From Arenicellales bacterium (GTDB lineage: Bacteria; Pseudomonadota; Gammaproteobacteria; Arenicellales; UBA868): DNA of 13,818 nucleotides. The stretch is taken from NCBI GenBank assembly GCA_028825345.1, contig JAPKAJ010000033.1, forward strand, positions 1 to 13,818, written 5' to 3'. Positions 1 to 5,467 of the stretch are shown one piece after another; the stretch's first letter is position 1, and each line of letters starts with the position of its first letter. A program made the translations under genes and the position numbers. The notes below the pieces were generated by a model. That model searched no databases and was not told the origin of the DNA. It worked only from the letters and a program-made list of their open reading frames with translations.

Positions 1-372
1 GTAAAACGCTTTTCGAAGATCTGCCGCGATGCAGTCATTCAATGATTCCCCAAAATAATTCTGCACCATGGCAAACAACCCGCGAAGAATGCTAAGGGCA
101 AGAATCATCCAAGCGGATAACCACAGCGCTGCTTCGATTTCCGTTACGCCCGCCGCCGTCCCTTGCAAAAGGCCTTGTGCGTTATCGACGGCCTTACCTA
201 AATAGCGCGGGATAAAGAGTTGAAACCCGGACGACAACAGCGTCGCAAGCGTCACGACACCAACCCTCATCGGGTGTTTAAAAACCAGCCTGCAGATTCG
301 CCCCAGGATATTCGGGTCTAACTTGCGGCCACTTTTGTATTGGTCAGAACGAGACAGATTGTTAGAAAGCAA
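1..372 (-). CDS. ABC exporter, N-terminal transmembrane part (partial, start uncertain)
   Basis: The gene runs off the left edge; only the 5' part is visible. Reading the minus strand gives a short basic/polar leader (SRSDQYKSGRKLDPNILGRI), a first membrane segment starting at VGVVTLATLLSSGFQLF, then IPRYLGKAVDNAQGL, a second membrane segment (ALWLSAWMILALSILRGLF) and FGESLNDCIAADLRKAFY. This order is typical of the membrane domain of fused permease-ATPase ABC exporters, where two such chains form a dimer that moves a substrate across the inner membrane. The ATPase domain would lie outside the window and the substrate cannot be told. The start is unclear: TTG at 372 is the first possible one after an in-frame TGA (384-382), and ATG at 270 would remove the whole leader. 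Upstream of the TGA the frame continues in a plausible way (ATG at 420, then GRGYRLPEEY), so the stop may be a nonsense mutation in a longer N-terminus. Family call fairly sure, intactness not. Confidence 0.6.
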   Translation of the reverse strand, partial: MLSNNLSRSDQYKSGRKLDPNILGRICRLVFKHPMRVGVVTLATLLSSGFQLFIPRYLGKAVDNAQGLLQGTAAGVTEIEAALWLSAWMILALSILRGLFAMVQNYFGESLNDCIAADLRKAFY

Positions 373-944
373 ATTGTGTACTCAATACTCTTCCGGCAAA
401 CGATACCCCCGCCCCCCCATCGACTCGAAAGGTAAACACCGGGTAACCCTGTTGGCACATCTGGAATCAACCACACGACTGCAACCGCTTGGGCAATCGA
501 ACCGACTCATCGCGCCACAGTTCGAAAAATCCCTGATAGTCGAGTTATTGGCGAGGGACTCATAGTGTAAACCAAGCGCTGAGAAACCTCGATGACCAAA
601 GCTCTAGCAAGGCTCGCTATGCAACAACCTGCGCCGACACTGCCAATTGAAAAAGAACACGGGAAGTCTGCGACCGGAGTATTGGCTTCCTTAATGCTCA
701 CCTCGATAGAGGCATTGGTAAGTATGATTCATATTGCTGTACTCCACCGCCTGTCATTGGCCCGAACCTGATTCTCCCAAGAGCGCACTGTTTAACAAGT
801 GGTCGTGCGTCAGATCAGATAAAGCCACGTAGTCCGGGGCGCTGCACTCATCCCCACCACTACCGGCACCACCGGTTGGACAAGACTGGCCTAAGCACCG
901 CTAGATCCCACTTAGGTACCACCTTATTGGTTATATTGCCTGAG
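373..944. other. Spacer without convincing gene
   Basis: Between the minus-strand ABC gene and repeat copy A I see no open frame with protein-like content in either strand. Short open stretches exist (323-565 plus, 592-771 plus, about 754-906 minus), but none has a ribosome binding site or a recognisable motif. The minus stretch ending at 754 is rich in Gly and Asp and could be the tail of a lost gene. The ABC gene must have its promoter here, since it reads leftwards; I could not identify a convincing one. A run of seven C residues sits at 412-418. Confidence 0.5.
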
Positions 945-1140
945 CTGTCGTTTAACCCAGGCACGGTGTCGTGTGGCTGTTGCGGGGTATAGGTGCTTGA
1001 AAACAGATACTATAAGGGCGCAAATTGTGTACTGTGGGCTCAAACGAGAAGAGCTGGGGGGCGATATTGCCATCAGGGAAAACAGCGTTAATGTAAGACA
1101 GGCAACACCTAAGATTCGGGTGATGCTGATGGTGCAAGAC
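945..1140 (+). repeat. Dispersed repeat, copy A
   Basis: This is one of three degenerate copies in the window, all on the plus strand and all between genes (with B at 5050-5275 and C at 13579-13805). Shared landmarks are AACAGC at 1081, ACAGGCAAC at 1098 and CTGATGGTGCAAG at 1126. Their spacing (17 and 45 nt from AACAGC) is the same to within one base in the other copies. A and C also share an upstream block, GGT(G/A)TCGTGTG followed by GGTGCTTG. Copy A ends about 37 bp before the dehydrogenase start, so it may carry that gene's promoter. Confidence 0.65.
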
Positions 1141-1176
1141 CCACCTTATGTTGATACTTTCACCCGCTGAGGCGCT

Positions 1177-1911
1177 ATGAGTGACATCAATTACGATTTC
1201 AAAGGCCGTGTGGCTGTTGTCACTGGCGGTGCTAATGGCATTGGGGCCGAGATTGCCCGCCATTACGCCGCTGCCGGCGCGTCCTTAAGCATTTGGGACT
1301 TGGATACCCCTGGACAACTAGATGCTGGGCACAGATTTTGCCAGGTGGATGTGCGCGATTTAGAAAATGTGCAACACGCTTGTGCAAAAACACTCACGCA
1401 GTTTGGGCGGATAGATTTTCTCTCTCACAACGCGGGATTTGCAGGCTCAACGGTTCCGGTAACTCAATATGACCCGAATGAATGGGAACGAATTGTTGAC
1501 GTCAACCTCACGGGCACCTTCCGAGTTTGCCAAACAATCGTGCCAGTTATGAAAGCACAAGACTTTGGACGTATCATCAATATGGCCTCGCTTGCCGGCA
1601 AAGAGGGCACGCCAAACGCATCTGCATACAGCGCCGCAAAGGCTGGTGTAATCGGTTTTACCAAATCACTTGCCAAAGAACTTGCGGAAACAAATATTCG
1701 GGTAAATTGCATGGCGCCTGCGGCAATAAAAACCGCAATTCTCGACCAGATGGCCCCTGACTTCGTGCAGGTGATGATTGATAAATCCCCTATGAAACGC
1801 CTTGGCACACCGCAAGAAGCCGCCCGCATGACGATGTGGCTGAGTTCGCAAGATTGCAGCTTTAATTCAGGTGCAGTTTTCGATCTTTCAGGCGGGCGGG
1901 CAACTTACTAG
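1177..1911 (+). CDS. Short-chain dehydrogenase/reductase (SDR family)
   Basis: A complete 244-residue classical SDR, a soluble Rossmann-fold NAD(P)H oxidoreductase acting on a hydroxyl or carbonyl group. Landmarks: nucleotide-binding loop TGGANGIG at 16-23; WDLD at 40-43, where an acidic residue at the end of the second strand favours NAD over NADP; NAG at 85-87; and a full catalytic set Asn110, Ser138, Tyr151 and Lys155 (YSAAK). The tail ends in DLSGGRATY, as in 3-oxoacyl-ACP reductase-like members (FabG type, 240-250 residues), so the length is normal. The ATG at 1177 has TGAGG at 1168-1172 as ribosome binding site. It stands alone: repeat copy A is just upstream and a minus-strand gene fragment faces it downstream. 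Substrate unknown; nothing ties it to the operon on the right, though a 3-hydroxyacyl substrate is possible. Confidence 0.9.
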   Translation: MSDINYDFKGRVAVVTGGANGIGAEIARHYAAAGASLSIWDLDTPGQLDAGHRFCQVDVRDLENVQHACAKTLTQFGRIDFLSHNAGFAGSTVPVTQYDPNEWERIVDVNLTGTFRVCQTIVPVMKAQDFGRIINMASLAGKEGTPNASAYSAAKAGVIGFTKSLAKELAETNIRVNCMAPAAIKTAILDQMAPDFVQVMIDKSPMKRLGTPQEAARMTMWLSSQDCSFNSGAVFDLSGGRATY

Positions 1912-1919
1912 CTATCCGC

Positions 1920-2163
1920 CTAATTATCGTAAAACAAGCCTTTGAGCAATTGCTTACTGACATCTTTTTGAGCTTTTGCATTTTCATCACCTGATTCTTT
2001 GGCGATCGCCCGTTCAGACTTGCCGATGGCCTCCCTTTCGAGCTTCTTTCGAACCTTTTTGGTTTGGCCTTAATTAAGCACCGGTATTGGTGAGAAGATC
2101 GTCGATGCTTTTGGTGGCAAGCTCTAAAATTTGCAAAGCGCCTTTCACGCCCGGGTGGAGCTT
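1920..2163 (-). pseudogene. Frameshifted C-terminal tail of a lost gene (possibly AsmA-like)
   Basis: Two minus-strand pieces in different frames read like one protein end. The first, 2163 to 2074, gives KLHPGVKGALQILELATKS and ends ...LLTNTGA with TAA inside a TTAATTAA palindrome (2070-2077). The second, 2069 to 1920, starts directly after a stop in its own frame and gives GQTKKVRKKLEREAIGKSER, then a charged stretch and LLKGLFYDN before TAG. The join is a one-frame slip at the TTAATTAA. A Lys/Glu-rich tail ending in LLKGLF reminds me of AsmA-family envelope proteins, but that is a weak resemblance. Nothing of the N-terminal part is left: upstream the sequence switches to the start of another gene (2145-2234). 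I consider this debris of a recombination, converging on the dehydrogenase gene. Confidence 0.45.
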
Positions 2164-2234
2164 CGGATTGCCTCAGGGCCGATGCCCTGAACCGAGCCGA
2201 TGGTCAGTACGATGTGTTCTGTCCGGTCGGTCAT
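2145..2234 (-). pseudogene. Truncated 5' end of a Rossmann-type gene (SDR-like)
   Basis: The ATG at 2234 overlaps the stop of the acyl-CoA synthetase in an ATGA, with GGAGGAG just before it, so this was the next gene of that operon. It begins MTDRTEHIVLTIGSVQGIGP, which looks like a first beta strand followed by a GxxxGIG nucleotide-binding loop of a short-chain dehydrogenase. A PdxA-type start (MGDPxGIGPE) is an alternative reading. After about 22 codons the similarity stops and a TGA follows at residue 30. The remaining ~220 residues of such a family are missing and the sequence continues into the unrelated tail at 1920-2163. The start site is intact, so a short peptide could still be made. 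Confidence 0.5.
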
Positions 2235-3736
2235 GGTTGCTCCTCCAGTCGCTTGCGCAGTTCGGTTTTCAGCACCTTGCCATAATTGTTCTTGGGCAGT
2301 TCCGGCACGAAGACATAGGCCTTGGGCCGTTTGAAGCGGGCAATGTTCTCGGTGCACAGCTTGTCGAGTTGGTCGGGCGTGGCACTGCCGACAACAAAAG
2401 CCACGACCTCCTCACCCCAATCGGGATGCGCGCGGCCGACCACTGAGGCTTCATTAACCTTTGGATGGGTCAGCAGCACTTCTTCGACCTCGCGGGGATA
2501 GATGTTGGAGCCGCCCGAGATAATCATGTCCTTGGATCGATCCTGCAGCGTGACATAGCCGGCCACATCCATGAAGCCCATGTCACCGGTCATCAGCCAG
2601 CCGTCGATCAGCGTTTTGGCGGTCGCGTCGGGATTGTTCCAGTAGCCAGGCATCACAGTCTCGCCGCGAACCATGATCTCGCCATGCTCGCCCGGTGGCA
2701 GGCGCGAGCCATCGGGCGCGCCGATGCGAACCTCCACCGCTGACTGCGCGCGTCCGATGCTGGCCAGCCGGCTGCGCCAGTCGGGGTGTTTGCGGTCCGA
2801 GACGTCGGTACGCGGCAGAACAGTAATGGCCATCGGGCACTCGCCCTGACCATAGATCTGCACGAAGATGGGACCGAAATGGATCTCGGCCTCGATGATA
2901 TCTGCCAGATACATTGGTCCGCCGCCATAGGCGACCGTGCGCAGGCCTTCGCCGGTGGCGCCGGCCTCTTTGGCGGCGTCGGTCATCCGCCGGATCATGG
3001 TCGGTGCGGCGAACATCTGTACCGCACCATGATGCCGGGCGAGGTCAAAAATCTCGGCCGGGTCGAAGCCGCCGCTGGTCGGGCAGACGTGGCGCGCACC
3101 GGCCAGCACATGCACCATGTTGTAGATTCCGGCACCGTGGCTCATCGGCGCGGCATAAAGGATCGCGTCGTCGGCGCGGACATGATCCACATCGGACTGA
3201 TAGCAAAGCGACATAGTGACCAGCATCCGGTGTGTGATCATCACGCCCTTGGGACGACCGGTGGTGCCGGAGGTGTAGAACAGCCAGGCAAGATCGTCAG
3301 GCGCGCAGTGTATCGGCGCGGCGCGCGCAGCGGCGTGGGATTCAGCAAAGGCCGGGTTGTCGGTGTCGACCACCGGGCTGGTCACGCCAGCCTCGGTCAA
3401 GGCCCGGACCAGTTCCCCTGTGGCAAAGGTGAGGCGAGTGCCGGAGTTTTCGAGGATAAATCGTGCCTCGCGGCCGTGCAGCTTGGCGTTGATCGGAACG
3501 GCGGCGGCGCCTGCGTACCAGATGCCGTAAAGCACGATCAGGTAGTCCGGCACGTTTTTCATGAAAATCCCGACGCGATCGCCGGGCTGGATACCCTGGC
3601 TTTCGAGCCAGGCGGCAACCTGCCCAGCGCGGTGGTGAAACTGGCCATAGGTGGCGACCTGGTCTTGGCCCAGAAACAAAGCGGGTCGATCCGGATCATG
3701 CCGTGCCGTGCGCTCGAGCCAGGTGCCTAGATTCAT
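2231..3736 (-). CDS. Acyl-CoA synthetase (AMP-forming, ANL superfamily)
   Basis: A complete 501-residue cytoplasmic enzyme that joins a carboxylic acid to CoA through an acyl-adenylate. Landmarks: P-loop YTSGTTGRPKG at 154-164; YGQGECP at 295-301 in the place of the adenine-binding YGxTE motif; TGD at 383-385; hinge Arg400; SGGSNIYPREVEEVL in the C-terminal domain; and the adenylation lysine Lys487 in NNYGKVLK. The frame is open further upstream, but ATG at 3736 is the natural start: AGAGG lies 7 nt before it, the protein then begins like the family (MNLGTWLERTARHDPDRPAL), and it overlaps the preceding thiolase fragment in ATGA. Its stop overlaps the next start in the same way. It looks richer in GC than the genes around it, so it and its two broken neighbours may have arrived together. 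Substrate unknown; medium or long-chain, aromatic and terpenoid acids are all possible. Confidence 0.9.
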   Translation of the reverse strand: MNLGTWLERTARHDPDRPALFLGQDQVATYGQFHHRAGQVAAWLESQGIQPGDRVGIFMKNVPDYLIVLYGIWYAGAAAVPINAKLHGREARFILENSGTRLTFATGELVRALTEAGVTSPVVDTDNPAFAESHAAARAAPIHCAPDDLAWLFYTSGTTGRPKGVMITHRMLVTMSLCYQSDVDHVRADDAILYAAPMSHGAGIYNMVHVLAGARHVCPTSGGFDPAEIFDLARHHGAVQMFAAPTMIRRMTDAAKEAGATGEGLRTVAYGGGPMYLADIIEAEIHFGPIFVQIYGQGECPMAITVLPRTDVSDRKHPDWRSRLASIGRAQSAVEVRIGAPDGSRLPPGEHGEIMVRGETVMPGYWNNPDATAKTLIDGWLMTGDMGFMDVAGYVTLQDRSKDMIISGGSNIYPREVEEVLLTHPKVNEASVVGRAHPDWGEEVVAFVVGSATPDQLDKLCTENIARFKRPKAYVFVPELPKNNYGKVLKTELRKRLEEQP

Positions 3737-3915
3737 ACAAAGACCTCTTTGATGACGTTGGCATAGCTCGCAACACCCAAGCCCATGTTGGGTCCCAGTT
3801 CGGTCTTTGCGCCTGGGCGCTGCATGGCATCGGTCTGGCCCAAAGCCTGCCGCGCGATCAGGGTGTGCATCCACAGGCCGGTTGAGCCCAGCCAGCTCCC
3901 GGGTTTGGCGGCCAT
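3733..3915 (-). pseudogene. Thiolase C-terminal fragment (SCP-x/lipid-transfer type)
   Basis: The last ~60 residues upstream of the acyl-CoA synthetase read GSTGLWMHTLIARQALGQTD, then RPGAKTELGPNMGLGVASYA and a short end, NVIKEVFV. This fits the end of non-decarboxylating SCP-x-like thiolases, in which GHPVGATG is followed by a helix, then a segment like PGAKxGLxxNxGG. The GHPVG part has decayed to GSW(L), so the usual active-site His is gone, and the N-terminal ~330 residues are absent. The fragment stays in frame to its TGA, which overlaps the synthetase start (ATGA). This shows that translation of the synthetase was once coupled to a thiolase. The upstream continuation (3916-4125) does not look like thiolase. 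Confidence 0.55.
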
Positions 3916-4125
3916 GGAGCTATCAAAGCAATCGCAGCGCCAGCGCTTTGAGTAAAGGCCCTTGGCGGCATATACCTCGAGTGCGCTATCAAGGCTCAGC
4001 ACAGCAAGAAATTCCGCCAGATGTGCCACCACCTGGGGCAGGCGCTCATGCCAGCGAAGCCAGAGCTTTTTCTCCCAGCGCAGGTTGTCGATGTAACAGA
4101 GTTTGGTGAGCCGGGGATTTTTCAT
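3916..4125 (-). other. Unassigned open stretch fused in frame to the thiolase fragment
   Basis: The frame of the thiolase remnant stays open upstream to an ATG at 4125 and adds 70 residues starting MKNPRLTKLCYIDNLRWEKK. The peptide is rich in Trp, Leu and Arg (WLRWHERLP, KGLYSKRWRCDCFD), with helix-like spacing. I do not recognise it. No ribosome binding site precedes the ATG. It may be a piece of another gene joined by the rearrangement that cut the thiolase, giving a 130-codon chimeric frame that could still drive translation into the synthetase. An IS3-type transposase scrap starts 3 bp beyond it on the other strand. Confidence 0.35.
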
Positions 4126-4127
4126 TA

Positions 4128-4211
4128 ATCAGCAATGCCTATTACCGCTGGTCGAAGGAATTTCTAAAGACAGGTAAAAAACGTTTATCTGCTGATACAG
4201 CCCGGGAAGCC
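4128..4211 (+). mobile_element. IS3-family OrfA transposase remnant
   Basis: Read on the plus strand, the stretch from 4128 gives ISNA followed by YYRWSKEFLKTGKKRLSADT and AREA. This is very close to the conserved middle of IS3-family OrfA proteins of the kind YYxWSKEFLEAGKxRLAGDTAREA. Only about 28 codons survive. There is no start codon, no leucine zipper, no OrfB and no visible terminal repeat, and the frame continues only into unrelated sequence to a stop near 4268. It marks an old insertion and partial loss at the edge of the broken thiolase-synthetase segment. Confidence 0.7.
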
Positions 4212-4276
4212 ATCTATCGTCCAGCAAATCAGGGTTTCGATACCAATCAGCATAATAGATGTGTAACATAACTTAT

Positions 4277-4293
4277 ACAGGTTGGACACCTGT
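4277..4293. promoter_or_regulatory. Inverted repeat, possible operator of the double-domain gene
   Basis: ACAGGT, five bases, ACCTGT: perfect 6-bp arms centred 47 bp before the ATG of the next gene, in an AT-rich leader. The position fits a repressor site close to the promoter. No strong -35/-10 pair was found; TTGGAC at 4282 with an AT-rich stretch at 4296-4308 is the nearest candidate, with poor spacing. Six-base arms can occur by chance. Confidence 0.35.
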
Positions 4294-4331
4294 GGTAATA
4301 ATTAATCTAACAACAACAGGAGGATACAGGT

Positions 4332-4946
4332 ATGGCCGATGCTAATTATTTTGTAATTACCGTGGCGAAATGTGATCCCACTTATGTGCCAACTGCGATG
4401 GAGCAGATCGGAAGTGTCATTGATGATCTTAAATCCAAAGCCGGCGCACTTGTTGTTCGGGCAGGCATCATCACCACCGGAGAACAAGCCGGCTCACTGG
4501 GTTTGTTCCAGGCCTACGAAGGAATGGATGGATTTGAAAAAGCACTGGACGTGTATGCAGCATCTTCGGATTATGGGGCGATGATGGCCAGTGGCAAAGT
4601 CAGCGTGGTCATGCGAAACCTGGTTAAGATGCATGCCGTGCCCTTTGACCAAAATGTCGCCGAAACCCCGAAGTTCATTGTGCTCACGCGAGCTGCTGCC
4701 CCCGCTACCATGATCGACACTGTCACTCAGCTGGCACCGATTTTTGCGGAGTGCGGTGCACTGACGCTGCGCTACGGAACGCTGGTGACCGGCAGTAATG
4801 CGGGCAACCGGTTACTCGGCGTGACCTATCCATCGATGACGGCGATCGAGAAAACCTACGACGCACTGGCCGCCGATGCGACCTATCAGTCAGCACTTTC
4901 GAGTTTCAATGTCAATCTGCGGGTAATTGTGCGGGTTCTGATGTAG
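4332..4946 (+). CDS. Tandem double-domain protein, dimeric alpha/beta-barrel-like (unknown function)
   Basis: A complete 204-residue protein without signal peptide or membrane segment. It consists of two copies of one ~95-residue domain (about 5-100 and 114-204). The clearest matches are GALVVRAGIITTGEQAG (38-54) with GALTLRYGTLVTGSNAG (142-158), and VSVVMRNLVKM (90-100) with LRVIVRVLM (196-204). Both halves have the strand-helix-strand-strand-helix-strand rhythm of ferredoxin-like folds of the NIPSNAP/DUF1330 or antibiotic-monooxygenase-like kind, which often pair into barrels; a tandem copy could form that barrel inside one chain. I do not recognise a named family or catalytic residues. AGGAGG at 4318-4323, eight bases before ATG, is the best ribosome binding site in the window, and an intrinsic terminator follows, so it is a single-gene unit, likely well expressed. 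Its neighbours give no clue to its job. Confidence 0.8.
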   Translation: MADANYFVITVAKCDPTYVPTAMEQIGSVIDDLKSKAGALVVRAGIITTGEQAGSLGLFQAYEGMDGFEKALDVYAASSDYGAMMASGKVSVVMRNLVKMHAVPFDQNVAETPKFIVLTRAAAPATMIDTVTQLAPIFAECGALTLRYGTLVTGSNAGNRLLGVTYPSMTAIEKTYDALAADATYQSALSSFNVNLRVIVRVLM

Positions 4947-4992
4947 CCGTTGTATCAGAGCTTGTTACTAAAACGATAAACAAAAAACTGAA

Positions 4993-5032
4993 GCGGTGTA
5001 GCCGGCCACCGGTTGCACCGCATTTTCTTTTT
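4993..5032 (+). terminator. Rho-independent terminator of the double-domain gene
   Basis: GCGGTGTAGCCGG (4993-5005), three-base loop, CCGGTTGCACCGC (5009-5021), followed by ATTTTCTTTTT. The 13-bp stem has one wobble-type mismatch region and is GC-rich, and an A-rich stretch precedes it (4973-4988), so it may also work in the other direction. It starts 46 bp after the stop codon at 4946. Confidence 0.85.
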
Positions 5033-5049
5033 CAACCAAAACGCACCTA

Positions 5050-5275
5050 GGTTGTAGCCATGTACTCAAACGGCGCCGATGCGATGCCTTGAATCAGAAA
5101 GCTACATCAGAACAGGTAACGCTGTGCGACGTGGATTCAAATACAATACAAAAGGACGAAGTCAAATAGCTATCAGGGGTAACAGCACTGGTGTGAAACA
5201 GACAACGGCAAGGTTTTGGGGTTACTGATGGCGCAAGGTGTGGCATCTGCTAAAAGCAAATGGCTATTCCTTATC
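5050..5275 (+). repeat. Dispersed repeat, copy B
   Basis: Same landmarks as copies A and C: AACAGC at 5181, ACAGACAAC at 5198 and CTGATGGCGCAAG at 5225. It matches C best: ACAGGTAACGCTGTGCGACG resembles C's ACAGGTGACGCTGCGCAACG, followed by GTGGATTCAAATACA against GCGGATTTAATACA, and after the landmarks GCTAAAAGCA(A)AT against GGTAAAAGCAGAT. It lies between the terminator of the preceding gene and the leader of the beta-oxidation operon. No long open frame is kept. Outer ends are approximate. Confidence 0.65.
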
Positions 5276-5358
5276 CCTTTGCGCTCAAATACCCTCGTTG
5301 AGTTTTCGAGGCCCTGTTGTGGTAAATGTCATTTAACCCTTTAAAGACTACACATCCG

Positions 5359-5374
5359 GGAACTTACAAGTTCC
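5359..5374. promoter_or_regulatory. 16-bp palindrome in the leader of the beta-oxidation operon
   Basis: GGAACTT-AC-AAGTTCC: perfect 7-bp arms, centred about 100 bp before the first operon gene, in the AT-rich stretch 5323-5412. Its size and symmetry suit a TetR- or MarR-type dimeric repressor, as is common for acyl-CoA catabolic operons, but no regulator gene is in the window. A weak promoter (TTCCAT at 5371, 17 bp, TACATA at 5394) would overlap it. The promoter guess is much less certain than the palindrome. Confidence 0.5.
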
Positions 5375-5467
5375 ATATACAAGCATTAAATTTTACATAT
5401 TGAAAATTTTTCGCGAACCCTTCATCGCCTGTCCAAAGGATACATCGGCACGAAAGAGGACTTCAAA

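Noticed and set aside
592..771. 59-codon plus-strand frame with a hydrophobic middle
   Set aside because: No ribosome binding site, no homology that I can recognise, and it lies in a spacer with many similar short frames.
754..906. Minus-strand open stretch rich in Gly/Asp (ends ALLGESGSGQ)
   Set aside because: It could be the tail of a lost gene, but it has no start, no upstream continuation and no recognisable family.
973..1170. 65-codon plus-strand open frame before the short-chain dehydrogenase
   Set aside because: It lies in repeat copy A and has no ribosome binding site. Part of its peptide recurs in copies B and C but is broken there by stops, so I treat it as repeat content, not as a gene.
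2786..3730. Long plus-strand open frame (314 codons) opposite the acyl-CoA synthetase
   Set aside because: It mirrors the GC-rich synthetase codons, has no ribosome binding site or family motif, and the minus-strand frame carries all ANL landmarks.
3737..3874. N-terminal extension of the minus-strand acyl-CoA synthetase
   Set aside because: The 46 extra residues overlap the thiolase fragment in another frame, and ATG 3736 has the binding site and the family-type start.
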